From the NCBI RefSeq assembly GCF_051020975.1, contig NW_027478170.1, forward strand, positions 1,488,001 to 1,552,000: DNA of 64,000 nt, given 5' to 3'. Positions within the stretch are counted from its first letter, which is position 1, and each line of letters starts with the position of its first letter. This DNA is from Osmia lignaria lignaria. Taxonomy: Eukaryota; Arthropoda; Insecta; Hymenoptera; Megachilidae. A model generated the notes under the pieces. It was given only the letters and a program-made list of their open reading frames with translations. It ran no database searches and had not been told where the DNA came from. Below are positions 52,468 to 63,707 of the stretch, piece after piece. The translations under genes were made by a program, and so were the position numbers.

Positions 52468-52489
52468 TGACGGACATATTTCGAGATAT

Positions 52490-52513
52490 TTCTTCTTCTT
52501 GTTGTTCTTCTTC
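52490..52513 (+). repeat. TTC/TTG triplet tract inside the monomer
   Basis: Eight triplets in the order (TTC)3(TTG)2(TTC)3 form a nearly all-pyrimidine tract. Such tracts usually vary in length, yet every monomer keeps the same number of triplets. Changes are substitutions only, such as TTCTTTTGC in the left domain and an extra TTG at 35702 and 37956. Confidence 0.85.
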
Positions 52514-52561
52514 TGCACAGCTAAGCTGGAAGTGGCATTTGCAGCTCGCAATAGTGCAGAG

Positions 52562-52581
52562 TTATCTCAAAGAAAGGGGCC
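52562..52581 (+). repeat. Intra-monomer direct repeat, copy 2
   Basis: The sequence TTATCTCAAAGAAAGGGGCC matches the block at 52448 at 18 of 20 positions, differing by two G-to-A changes. The flanks also echo each other: CTGACGG follows copy 1 and ACGG follows copy 2. Confidence 0.85.
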
Positions 52582-52644
52582 ACGGTGTTTCTGTATCTCT
52601 ATTATGTTGGTGCGGCTTCGGAACTTTTAAATATCTTGATATAT

Positions 52645-52667
52645 CTCGAGAACTACGCATCTGATCA
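52645..52667. other. XhoI and BclI sites that recur with the monomer
   Basis: CTCGAG (52645-52650) and TGATCA (52662-52667) occur in monomers with tail haplotype I. Haplotype II monomers read CTCGAAAAC and lose XhoI but keep BclI. Type e (CGGATC) and type b/h (TGATTA) lose BclI. Cut patterns would therefore reveal the HOR arrangement as well as the 322-bp ladder. Confidence 0.8.
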
Positions 52668-52717
52668 AAAAATATCATAGAACATAAAAAGTAGGAACCT
52701 TAATTCTCTACAAAAAA
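52667..52717 (+). other. Three A-tracts in the monomer tail
   Basis: A6 at 52667-52672, A5 at 52686-52690 and A6 at 52712-52717 have starts 19 and 26 bp apart. Tracts spaced near whole or half helical turns can bend DNA, which is common in satellites. Tail haplotype II replaces the middle tract with AAATTG, so predicted curvature should differ between haplotypes. Confidence 0.5.
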
Positions 52718-53720
52718 GGTCTCTTAACATTTTGCCATAGCTCGCTTCGTTTCCGAGATATTTGCAGGTTTATCTCAAGGGAAGGGGCCTAACGGACATA
52801 TTTCGAGATATTTCTTCTTCTTGTTGTTCTTCTTCTGCACAGCTAAGCTGGAAGTGGCATTTGCGGCTCGCACTAGTGCAGAGTTATCTCAAAGAAAGGG
52901 GCCACGGTGTTTCTGTATCTCTATTATGTTGGTGCGGCTTCGGAACTTTTAAATATCTCGATATATCTCGAAAACTACGCTTCTGATCAAAAAATATCAT
53001 AGAACATAAATTGTAGGAAACATAATTCTCGACAAAAAAGGTCTCTTAACATTTTGCCATCGCTCTCTTCGTTTCCGAGATATTTGCAGATTTATCTCAA
53101 GGGAAGGGGCCTGACGGACATATTTCGAGATATTTCTTCTTCTTGTTGTTCTTCTTCTGCACAGCTAAGCTGGAAGTGGCATTTGCAGCTCGCAATAGTG
53201 CAGAGTTATCTCAAAGAAAGGGGCCACGGTGTTTCTGTATCTCTATTATGTTGGTGCGGCTTCGGAACTTTTAAATATCTTGATATATCTCGAGAACTAC
53301 GCATCTGATCAAAAAATATCATAGAACATAAAAAGTAGGAAACTTAATTCTCTACAAAAAAGGTCTCTTAACATTTTGCCATAGCTCGCTTCGTTTCCGA
53401 GATATTTGCAGGTTTATCTCAAGGGAAGGGGCCTAACGAACATATTTCGAGATATTTCTTCTTCTTGTTGTTCTTCTTCTGCACAGCTAAGCTGGAAGTA
53501 GCATTTGCGGCTCGCACTAGTGCAGGGTTATCTCAAAGAAAGGGGCCACGGTGTTTCTGTATCTCTATTATGTTGGTGCGGCTTCGGAACTTTTAAATAT
53601 CTCGATATATCTCGAAAACTACGCTTCTGATCAAAAAATATCATAGAACATAAATTGTAGGAAACATAATTCTCTACAAAAAAGGTCTCTTAACATTTTG
53701 CCATAGCTCGCTTCGTTTCC

Positions 53721-53742
53721 GAGATATTTGCAGATATATCTC
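53721..53742. repeat. Inverted repeat at monomer start, 7-bp arms
   Basis: GAGATAT and ATATCTC flank an 8-nt spacer containing TTGCAG. Monomers with the CAGATATATC variant have 7-bp arms, as here. Monomers with CAGATTTATC have 6-bp arms (GAGATA/TATCTC, for example 52433-52454). The dyad is present in almost every monomer. It could form a small cruciform or be a protein site; neither can be shown from sequence. Confidence 0.75.
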
Positions 53743-54049
53743 AAGGGAAGGGGCCTGACGGACATATTTCGAGATATTTCTTCTTCTTGTTGTTCTTCTT
53801 CTGCACAGCTAACCTGGAAGTGGCATTTGCAGCTCGCAATAGTGCAGAGTTATCTCAAAGAAAGGGGCCACGGTGTTTCTGTATCTCCATTATGTTGGTG
53901 CGGCTTCGGAACTTTTAAATATCTTGATATATCTCGAGAACTACGCATCTGATCAAAAAATATCATAGAACATAAAAAGTGGGAAACTTAATTCTCTACA
54001 AAAAAGGTCTCTTAACATTTTGCCATAGCTCGCTTCGTTTCCGAGATAT

Positions 54050-55337
54050 TTGCAGATTTATCTCAAGGGAAGGGGCCTGACGGACATATTTCGAGATATT
54101 TCTTCTTCTTGTTGTTCTTCTTCTGCACAGCTAAGCTGGAAGTGGCATTTACAGCTCGCAATAGTGCAAAGTTATCTCAAAGAAAGGGGCCACGGTGTTT
54201 CTGTGTCTCTATTATGTTGGTGCGGCTTCGGAACTTTTAAATATCTTGATATATCTCGAGAACTGCGCATCTGATCAAAAAATATCATAGAACATAAAAA
54301 GTAGGAAACTTAATTCTCTACAAAAAAGTTCTCTTAACATTTTGCCATAGCTCTCTTCGTTTCCGAGATATTTGCAGATTTATCTCAAGGGAAGGGGCCT
54401 GACGGACATATTTCGAGATATTTCTTCTTCTTGTTGTTCTTCTTCTGCACAGCTAAGCTGGAAGTGGCATTTGCAGCTCGCAATAGTGCAGAGTTATCTC
54501 AAAGAAAGGGGCCACGGTGTTTCTGTATCTCTATTATGTTGGTGCGGCTTCGGAACTTTTAAATATCTTGATATATCTCGAGAACTACGCATCTGATCAA
54601 AAAATATCATAGAACATAAAAAGTAGGAACCTTAATTGTCTACAAAAAAGGTCTCTTAACATTTTGCCATAGCTCGCTTCGTTTCCGAGATATTTGCAGG
54701 TTTATCTCAAGGGAAGGGGCCTAACGGACATATTTCGAGATATTTCTTCTTCTTGTTGTTCTTCTTCTGCACAGCTAAGCTGGAAGTGGCATTTGCGGCT
54801 CGCACTAGTGCAGAGTTATCTCAAAGAAAGGGGCCACGGTGTTTCTGTATCTCTATTATGTTGGTGCGGCTTCGGAACTTTTAAATATCTCGATATATCT
54901 CGAAAACTACGCTTCTGATCAAAAAATATCATAGAACATAAATTGTAGGAAACGTAATTCTCTACAAAAAAGGTCTCTTAACATTTTGCCATAGCTCGCT
55001 TCGTTTCCGAGATATTTGCAGATATATCTCAAGGGAAGGGGCCTGACGGACATATTTCGAGATATTTATTCTTCTTGTCGTTCTTCTTCTGCACAGCTAA
55101 CCTGGAAGTGGCATTTGCAGCTCGCAATAGTGCAGAGTTATCTCAAAGAAAGGGGCCACGGTGTTTCTGTATCTCTATTATGTTGGTGCGGCTTCGGAAC
55201 TTTTAAATATCTTGATATATCTCGAGAACTGCGCATCTGATCAAAAAATATCATAGAACATAAAAAGTAGGAAACTTAATTCTCTACAAAAAAGGTCTCT
55301 TAACATTTTGCCATAGCTCGCTTCGTTTCCGAGATAT
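54050..55337 (+). repeat. Right HOR family, 4-monomer derivative, 1,288 bp
   Basis: 54050 and 54372 match 52118 and 52440 at +1,932 bp, apart from the 54050 head. 54694 has the TTGCAGGTTT head shared by 52762 and 53406. 55016 matches 53728 at +1,288 bp (GCTAACCTGG). Fusion of the 52762 and 53406 equivalents would account for the two missing monomers. Confidence 0.78.
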
Positions 55338-56303
55338 TTGCAGATTTATCTCAAGGGAAGGGGCCTGACGGACATATTTCGAGATATTTCTTCTTCTTGT
55401 TGTTCTTCTTCTGCACAGATAAACTGTAAGTGGCATTTCCAGCTCGCAATAGTGCAGAGTTATCTCAAAGAAAGGGGCCACGGTGTTTCTGTATCTCTAT
55501 TATGTTGGTGCGGCTTCGGAACTTTTAAATATCTTGATATATCTCGAGAACTACGCATCTGATCAAAAAATATCATAGAACATAAAAAGTAGGAAACTTA
55601 ATTCTCTACAAAAAAGGTCTCTTAACATTTTGCCATAGCTCTCTTCGTTTCCGAGATATTTGCAGATTTATCTCAAGGGAAGGGGCCTGACGGACATATT
55701 TCGAGATATTTCTTCTTCTTGTTGTTCTTCTTCTGCACAGCTAAGCTGGAAGTGGCATTTGCGGCTCGCACTAGTGCAGAGTTATCTCAAAGAAAGGGGC
55801 CACGGTGTTTCTGTATCTCTATTATGTTGGTGCGGCTTCGGAACTTTTAAATATCTTGATATATCTCGAGAACTGCGCATCTGATCAAAAAATATCATAG
55901 AACATAAAAAGTAGGAAACTTAATTCTCTACAAAAAAGGTCTCTTAACATTTTGCCATCGCTCTCTTCGTTTCCGAGATATTTGCAGATTTATCTCAAGG
56001 GAAGGGGCCTGACGGACATATTTCGAGATATTTCTTCTTCTTGTTGTTCTTCTTCTGCACAGCTAAGCTGGAAGTGGCATTTGCGGCTCGCACTAGTGCA
56101 GAGTTATCTCAAAGAAAGGGGCCACGGTGTTTCTGTATCTCTATTATGTTGGTGCGGCTTCGGAACTTTTAAATATCTCGATATATCTCGAAAACTACGC
56201 TTCTGATCAAAAAATATCATAGAACATAAATTGTAGGAAACATAATTCTCTACAAAAAAGGTCTCTTAACATTTTGCGATAGCTCTCTTCGTTTCCGAGA
56301 TAT
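55338..56303 (+). repeat. Three linking monomers
   Basis: 55338 (ACAGATAAACTGTAAG, private), 55660 (CTCTCTTCG entry, CTGCGCATC tail) and 55982 (GCCATCGCTCTC entry, tail II). They share variants with the 52118 family but not its order. Confidence 0.7.
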
Positions 56304-57590
56304 TTGCAGATTTATCTCAAGGGAAGGGGCCTGACGGACATATTTCGAGATATTTCTTCTTCTTGTTGTTCTTCTTCTGCACAGTAAGCTGGAAGTGGCA
56401 TTTGCAGCTCGCAATAGTGCAGAGTTATCTCGAAGGAAGGGGCCACGGTGTTTCTGTATCTCTATTATGTTGGTGCGGCTTCGGAACTTTTAAATATCTT
56501 GATATATCTCGAGAACTGCGCATCTGATCAAAAAATATCATAGAACATAAAAAGTAGGAAACTTAATTCTCTACAAAAAAGGTCTCTTAACATTTTGCCA
56601 TAGCTCTCTTCGTTTCCGAGATATTTGCAGATTTATCTCAAGGGAAGGGGCCTGACGGACATATTTCGAGATATTTCTTCTTCTTGTTGTTCTTCTTCTG
56701 CACAGCTAACCTGGAAGTGGCATTTGCAGCTCGCAATAGTGCAGAGTTATCTCAAAGAAAGGGGCCACGGTGTTTCTGTATCTCCATTATGTTGGTGCGG
56801 CTTCGGAACTTTTAAATATCTTGATATATCTCGAGAACTACGCATCTGATCAAAAAATATCATAGAACATAAAAGGTGGGAAACTTAATTCTCTACAAAA
56901 AAGGTCTCTTAACATTTTGCCATAGCTCGCTTCGTTTCCGAGATATTTGCAGATATATCTCAAGGGAAGGGGCCTGACGGACATATTTCGAGATATTTCT
57001 TCTTCTTGTTGTTCTTCTTCTGCACAGCTAAGCTGAAAGTGGCATTTACAGCTCGCAATAGTGCAAAGTTATCTCAAAGAAAGGGGCCACGGTGTTTCTG
57101 TATCTCTATTATGTTGGTGCGGCTTCGGAACTTTTAAATATCTCGATATATCTCGAAAACTACGCTTCTGATCAAAAAATATCATAGAACATAAATTGTA
57201 GGAAACTTAATTCTCTACAAAAAAGGTCTCTTAACATTTTGCCATAGCTCGCTTCGTTTCCGAGATATTTGCAGATTTATCTCAAGGGAAGGGGCCTGAC
57301 GGACATATTTCGAGATATTTCTTCTTCTTGTTGTTCTTCTTCTGCACAGCTAAGCTGGAAGTGGCATTTGCGGCTCGCACTAGTGCAGAGTTATCTCAAA
57401 GAAAGGGGCCACGGTGTTTCTGTATCTCTATTATGTTGGTGCGGCTTCGGAACTTTTAAATATCTTGATATATCTCGAGAACCACGCATCTGATCAAAAA
57501 ATATCGTAGAACATAAAAAGTAGGAAACTTAATTCTCTACAAATAAAGTCTGTTAACATTTTGCCATAGCTCGCTTCGTTTCCGAGATAT
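56304..57590 (+). repeat. 4-monomer HOR with second deletion marker, unit 1, 1,287 bp
   Basis: 56304 is a 321-bp monomer with one C lost (GCACAGTAAGC at about 56384). Then come 56625 (GCTAACCTGG, CTCCATTATG), 56947 (AAGCTGAAAG, TTTACAG, GTGCAAAG) and 57269 (GAACCACGC). Confidence 0.85.
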
Positions 57591-58877
57591 TTGCAGATTT
57601 ATCTCAAGGGAAGGGGCCTGACGGACATATTTCGAGATATTTCTTCTTCTTGTTGTTCTTCTTCTGCACAGTAAGCTGGAAGTGGCATTTGCAGCTCGCA
57701 ATAGTGCAGAGTTATCTCAAAGGAAGGGGCCACGGTGTTTCTGTATCTCTATTATGTTGGTGCGGCTTCGGAACTTTTAAATATCTTGATATATCTCGAG
57801 AACTGCGCATCTGATCAAAAAATATCATAGAACATAAAAAGTAGGAAACTTAATTCTCTACAAAAAAGGTCTCTTAACATTTTGCCATAGCTCTCTTCGT
57901 TTCCGAGATATTTGCAGATTTATCTCAAGGGAAGGGGCCTGACGGACATATTTCGAGATATTTCTTCTTCTTGTTGTTCTTCTTCTGCACAGCTAACCTG
58001 GAAGTGGCATTTGCAGCTCGCAATAGTGCAGAGTTATCTCAAAGAAAGGGGCCACGGTGTTTCTGTATCTCCATTATGTTGGTGCGGCTTCGGAACTTTT
58101 AAATATCTTGATATATCTCGAGAACTACGCATCTGATCAAAAAATATCATAGAACATAAAAAGTGGGAAACTTAATTCGCTACAAAAAAGGTCTCTTAAC
58201 ATTTTGCCATAGCTCGCCTCGTTTCCGAGATATTTGCAGATATATCTCAATGGAAGGGGCCTGACGGACATATTTCGAGATATTTCTTCTTCTTGTTGTT
58301 CTTCTTCTGCACAGCTAAGCTGAAAGTGGCATTTACAGCTCGCAATAGTGCAAAGTTATCTCAAAGAAAGGGACCACGGTGTTTCTGTATCTCTATTATG
58401 TTGGTGCGGCTTCGGAACTTTTAAATATCTCGATATATCTCGAAAACTACGCTTCTGATCAAAAAATATCATAGAACATAAATTGTAGGAAACTTAATTC
58501 TCTACAAAAAAGGTCTCTTAACATTTTGCCATAGCTCGCTTCGTTTCCGAGATATTTGCAGATTTATCTCAAGGGAAGGGGCCTGACGGACATATTTCGA
58601 GATATTTCTTCTTCTTGTTGTTCTTCTTCTCCACAGCTAAGCTGGAAGTGGCATTTGCGGCTCGCACTAGTGCAGAGTTATCTCAAAGAAAGGGGCCACG
58701 GTGTTTCTGTATCTCTATTATGTTGGTGCGGCTTCGGAACTTTTAAATATCTCGATATATCTCGAAAACTACGCTTCTGATCAAAAAATATCATAGAACA
58801 TAAAAAGTAGGAAACTTAATTCTCTACAAAAAAGGTCTCTTAACATTTTGCCATAGCTCGCTTCGTTTCCGACATAT
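57591..58877 (+). repeat. 4-monomer HOR with second deletion marker, unit 2, 1,287 bp
   Basis: 57591 has the same single-C loss, followed by 57912, 58234 and 58556 in the order of unit 1. 58234 has added CTCGCCTCG, CTCAATGG and GGGACCACGG. Confidence 0.85.
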
Positions 58878-60809
58878 TTGCAGATTTATCTCAAGGGAAG
58901 GGGCATGACGGACATATTTCGAGATATTTCTTCTTCTTGTTGTTCTTCTTCTGCACAGCTAAACTGGAAGTGGCATTTCCAGCTCGCAATAGTGCAGAGT
59001 TATCTCAAAGAAAGGAGCCACGGTGTTTCTGTATCTCTATTCTGTTGGTGCGGCTTCGGAACTTTTAAATATCTTGATATATCTCGAGAACTACGCATCT
59101 GATCAAAAAATATCATAGAACATAAAAAGTAGGAAACTTAATTCTCTACAAAAAAGGTCTCTTAACATTTTGCCATAGCTCGCTTCTTTTCCGAGATATT
59201 TGCAGATTTATCTCAAGGGAAGGGGCATGACGGACATATTTCGAGATATTTCTTCTTCTTGTTGTTCTTCTTCTGCACAGCTAAGCTGGAAGTGGCATTT
59301 GCGGCTCGCACTAGTGCAGAGTTATCTCAAAGAAAGGGGCCACGGTGTTTCTGTATCTCTATTATGTTGGTGCGGCTTCGGAACTTTTAAATATCTCGAT
59401 ATATCTCGAAAACTACGCTTCTGATCAAAAAATATCATAGAACATAAATTGTAGGAAACATAATTCTCTACAAAAAAGGTCTCTTAACATTTTGCCATAG
59501 CTCGCTTCGTTTCCGAGATATTTGCAGATATATCTCAAGGGAAGGGGCCTGACGGACATATTTCGAGATATTTCTTCTTCTTGTTGTTCTTCTTCTGCAC
59601 AGCTAAGCTGGAAGTGGCATTTGCAGCTCGCAATAGTGCAGAGTTATCTCAAAGAAAGGGACCACGGTGTTTCTGTATCTCTATTATGTTGGTGCGGCTT
59701 CGGAACTTTTAAATATCTTGATATATCTCGAGAACTACGCATCTGATCAAAAAATATCATAGAACATAAATTGTAGGAAACATAATTCTCTACAAAAAAG
59801 GTCTCTTAACATTTTGCCATAGCTCGCTTCATTTCCGAGATATTTGCAGATATATCTCAAGGGAAGGGGCCTGACGGACATATTTCGAGATATTTCTTCT
59901 TCTTGTTGTTCTTCTTCTGCACAGCTAAGCTGGAAGTGGCATTTACAGCTCGCAATAGTGCAGAGTTATCTCAAAGAAAGGGGCCACGGTGTTTCTGTAT
60001 CTCTATTATGTTGGTGCGGCTTCGGAACTTTTAAATATCTTGATATATCTCGAGAACTGCGCATCTGATCAAAAAATATCATAGAACATAAAAAGTAGGA
60101 AACTTAATTCTCTACAAAAAAGGTCTCTTAACATTTTGCCATAGCTCTCTTCGTTTCCGAGATATTTGCAGATTTATCTCAAGGGAAGGGGCCTGACGGA
60201 CATATTTCGAGATATTTCTTCTTCTTGTTGTTCTTCTTCTGCACAGCTAACCTGGAAGTGGCATTTGCAGCTCGCAATAGTGCAGAGTTATCTCAAAGAA
60301 AGGGGCCACGGTGTTTCTGTATCTCCATTATGTTGGTGCGGCTTCGGAACTTTTAAATATCTCGATATATCTCGAAAACTACGCTTCTGATCAAAAAATA
60401 TCATAGAACATAAAAAGTAGGAAACTTAATTCTCTACAAAAAAGGTCTCTTAACATTTTGCCATAGCTCGCCTCGTTTCCGAGATATTTGCAGATATATC
60501 TCAATGGAAGGGGCCTGACGGACATATTTCGAGATATTTCTTCTTCTTGTTGTTCTTCTTCTGCACAGCTAAGCTGAAAGTGGCATTTACAGCTCGCAAT
60601 AGTGCAAAGTTATCTCAAAGAAAGGGACCACGGTGTTTCTGTATCTCTATTATGTTGGTGCGGCTTCGGAACTTTTAAATATCTCGATATATCTCGAAAA
60701 CTACGCTTCTGATCAAAAAATATCATAGAACATAAATTGTAGGAAACTTAATTCTCTACAAAAAAGGTCTCTTAACATTTTGCCATAGCTCGCTTCGTTT
60801 CCGAGATAT
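58878..60809 (+). repeat. Six monomers, right family
   Basis: 58878 and 59200 (both GGGGCATGACGG), 59522, 59844 (CTTCATTTCCG), 60166 (GCTAACCTGG) and 60488 (AAGCTGAAAG, CTCAATGG, matching 58234 at +2,254 bp). Confidence 0.75.
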
Positions 60810-61775
60810 TTGCAGATTTATCTCAAGGGAAGGGGCCTGACGGACATATTTCGAGATATTTCTTCTTCTTGTTGTTCTTCTTCTGCACAGCTAAGCTGGA
60901 AGTGGCATTTGCGGCTCGCACTAGTGCAGAGTTATCTCAAAGAAAGGGGCCACGGTGTTTCTGTATCTCTATTATGTTGGTGCGGCTTCGGAACTTTTAA
61001 ATATCTCGATATATCTCGAAAACTACGCTTCTGATCAAAAAATATCATAGAACATAAATTGTAGGAAACATAATTCTCTACAAAAAAGGTCTCTTAACAT
61101 TTTGCCATAGCTCGCTTCGTTTCCGAGATATTTGCAGATATATCTCAAGGGAAGGGGCCTGACGGACATATTTCGAGATATTTCTTCTTCTTGTTGTTCT
61201 TCTTCTGCACAGCTAAGCTGGAAGTGGCATTTGCAGCTCGCAATAGTGCAGAGTTATCTCAAAGAAAGGGGCCACGGTGTTTCTGTATCTCTATTATGTT
61301 GGTGCGGCTTCGGAACTTTTAAATATCTTGATATATCTCGAGAACTACGCATCTGATCAAAAAATATCATAGAACATAAATTGTAGGAAACATAATTCTC
61401 TACAAAAAAGGTCTCTTAACATTTTGCCATAGCTCGCTTCATTTCCGAGATATTTGCAGATATATCTCAAGGGAAGGGGCCTGACGGACATATTTCGAGA
61501 TATTTCTTCTTCTTGTTGTTCTTCTTCTGCACAGCTAAGCTGGAAGTGGCATTTACAGCTCGCAATAGTGCAGAGTTATCTCAAAGAAAGGGGCCACGGT
61601 GTTTCTGTATCTCTATTATGTTGGTGCGGCTTCGGAACTTTTAAATATCTTGATATATCTCGAGAACTACGCATCTGATCAAAAAATATCATAGAACATA
61701 AAAAGTAGGAAACTTAATTCTCTACAAAAAAGGTCTCTTAACATTTTGCCATAGCTCGCTTCGTTTCCGAGATAT
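60810..61775 (+). repeat. Partial repeat of 59200-60165, 3 monomers
   Basis: 60810, 61132 and 61454 correspond to 59200, 59522 and 59844 at +1,610 bp, including CTTCATTTCCG and TTTACAG before and in the third monomer. Confidence 0.77.
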
Positions 61776-63707
61776 TTGCAGATTTATCTCAAGGGAAGGG
61801 GCCTAACGGACATATTTCGAGATATTTCTTCTTCTTGTTGCTCTTCTTCTGCACAGCTAAACTGGAAGTGGCATTTCCAGCTCGCAATAGTGCAGAGTTA
61901 TCTCAACGAGAGGGGCCACGGTGTTTCTGTATCTCTATTATGTTGGTGCGGCTTCGGAACTTTTAAATATCTTGATATATCTCGAGAACTACGCATCTGT
62001 TCAAAAAATATCATAGAACATAAAAAGTAGGAATCCTAATTTTCTACAAAAAAGGTCTCTTAACATTTTGCCGTAGCTCGCTTCGTTTCCGAGATATTTG
62101 CAGATTTATCTCAAGGGAAGGGGCCTGACGGACATATTTCCAGATATTTCTTCTTCTTGTTGTTCTTCTTCTGCACAGCTAAGCTGGAAGTGGCATTTGC
62201 AGCTCGCAATAGTGCAGAGTTATCTCAAAGAAAGGGGCCACGGTGTTTCTGTATCTCTATTATGTTGGTGCGGCTTCGGAACTTTTAAATATCTTGATAT
62301 ATCTCGAGAACTACGCCTCTGATCGAAAAATATCATAGAACATAAAAAGTAGGAAACTTAATTCTCTACAAAGAAGGTCTCTTAACATTTTGCCATAGCT
62401 CGCTTCGTTTCCGAGATATTTGCAGATTTATCTCAAGGGAAGGGGCCTGACGGACATATTTCGAGATATTTCTTCTTCTTGTTGTTCTTCTTCTGCACAG
62501 CTAAGCTGGAAGTGGCATTTGCGGCTCGCACTAGTGCAGAGTTATCTCAAAGAAAGGAGCCACGGTGTTTCTGTATCTCTATTATGTTGGTGCGGCTTCG
62601 GAACTTTTAAATATCTTGATATATCTCGAGAACTACGCATCTGATCAAAAAATATCATAGAACATAAAAAGTAGGAAACATAATTCTCTACAAAAAAGGT
62701 CTCTTAACATTTTGCCATAGCTCTCTTCGTTTCCGAGATATTTGCAGATTTATCTCAAGGGAAGGGGCCTGACGGACATATTTCGAGATATTTCTTCTTC
62801 TTGCTGTTCTTCTTCTGCACAGCTAAGCTGGAAGTGGCATTTGCAGCTCGCAATAGTGCAGAGTTATCTCAAAGAAAGGGGCCACGGTGTTTCTGTATCT
62901 CTATTATGTTGGTGCGGCTTCGGAACTTTTAAATATCTTGATATATCTCGAGAACTACGCGTCTGATCAAAAAATATTATAGAACATAAAAAGTAGGAAA
63001 CTTAATTCTCTACAAAAACGGTCTCTTAACATTTTGCCATAGCTCGCTTCGTTTCCGAGATATTTGCAGATATATCTCAAGGGAAGGGGCCTGACGGACA
63101 TATTTCGAGATATTTCTTCTTCTTGTTGTTCTTCTTCTGCACAGCTAAGCTGGAAGTGGCATTTGCGGCTCGCACTAGTGCAGAGTTATCTCAAAGAAAG
63201 GAGCCACGGTGTTTCTGTATCTCTATTATGTTGGTGCGGCTTCGGAACTTTTAAATATCTTGATGTATCTCGAGAACTACGCATCTGATCAAAAAATATC
63301 ATAGAACATAAAAAGTAGGAAACATAATTCTCTACAAAAAAGGTCTCTTAACATTTTGCCATAGCTCGCTTCGTTTCCGAGATATTTGCAGATTTATCTC
63401 AAGGGAAGGGGCCTGACGGACATATTTCGAGATATTTCTTCTTCTTGTTGTTCTTCTTCTGCACAGCTAAGCTGGAAGTGGCATTTGCGGCTCGCACTAG
63501 TGCAGAGTTGTCTCAACGAAAGGGGCCACGGTGTTTCTGTATCTCTATTATGTTGGTGCGGCTTCGGAACTTTTAAATATCTCGATATATCTCGAAAACT
63601 ACGCTTCTGATCAAAAAATATCATAGAACATAAATTGTAGGAAGCATAATTCTCTACAAAAAAGGTCTCTTAACATTTTGCCATAGCTCGCTTCGTTTCC
63701 GAGATAT
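61776..63707 (+). repeat. Six loosely ordered monomers with a dimer pattern
   Basis: 61776 (CTCAACGAGAGG, CATCTGTTC), 62098 (GCCGTAGC entry, TTTCCAGAT, GATCGAAAA), 62420 and 63064 (both CGGCTCGCACTAG with GGAGCCACGG, 644 bp apart), 62742 (CTCTCTTCG entry) and 63386 (GTTGTCTCAACG). Confidence 0.72.

Larger units (their letters stand above)
52440..52761 (+). repeat. Representative monomer, near consensus
   Basis: This copy is close to the array consensus and serves as a map. Order of elements: TTGCAG start inside a GAGATA/TATCTC dyad; first copy of a 20-nt purine-rich direct repeat; a TTC/TTG triplet tract; a variable middle (GCAGCTCGCAATAG here, other haplotypes elsewhere); second copy of the 20-nt repeat; TTTTAAATAT; a XhoI site (CTCGAG) and a BclI site (TGATCA); three A-tracts; a GTAGGAA/TTCTCTAC dyad; and CGCTTCGTTTCCGAGATAT closing the unit (here with CTCTTCG). 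Hand count gives G 65, C 62 and 11 CpG. Confidence 0.95.
52118..54049 (+). repeat. Right HOR family, 6 monomers, 1,932 bp
   Basis: The monomers are 52118 (K head, TTTACAGCTCG, GTGCAAAG), 52440 (CTCTCTTCG, AGGAACCTT), 52762 (TTGCAGGTTT), 53084 (GCCATCGCTCTC), 53406 (TTGCAGGTTT, CCTAACGAAC, GAAGTAGC) and 53728 (GCTAACCTGG, CTCCATTATG, AAGTGGG). Confidence 0.8.

Noticed and set aside
52440..52761. 322 bp as a dimer of a 161-bp nucleosome-sized unit
   Set aside because: The two halves do not align. The only internal repeat is 20 nt at a 114-bp offset. The length fits roughly two nucleosome repeats, but sequence alone gives no support for a dimer.
52740..52765. CENP-B box near CGCTTCGTTTCCGAG
   Set aside because: TTCG is present, but the required A and CGGG at the fixed spacing are not. 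The CGGG in the type d head (AACGGGCC) has no TTCG at the right distance on either strand.
32106..55481. 65-codon minus-strand open frames (32106, 35004, 37258, 55284)
   Set aside because: They start at GTG in GGGGCCAC read in reverse and depend on tail variants that remove a stop. They follow HOR copies and have no domain I recognise.
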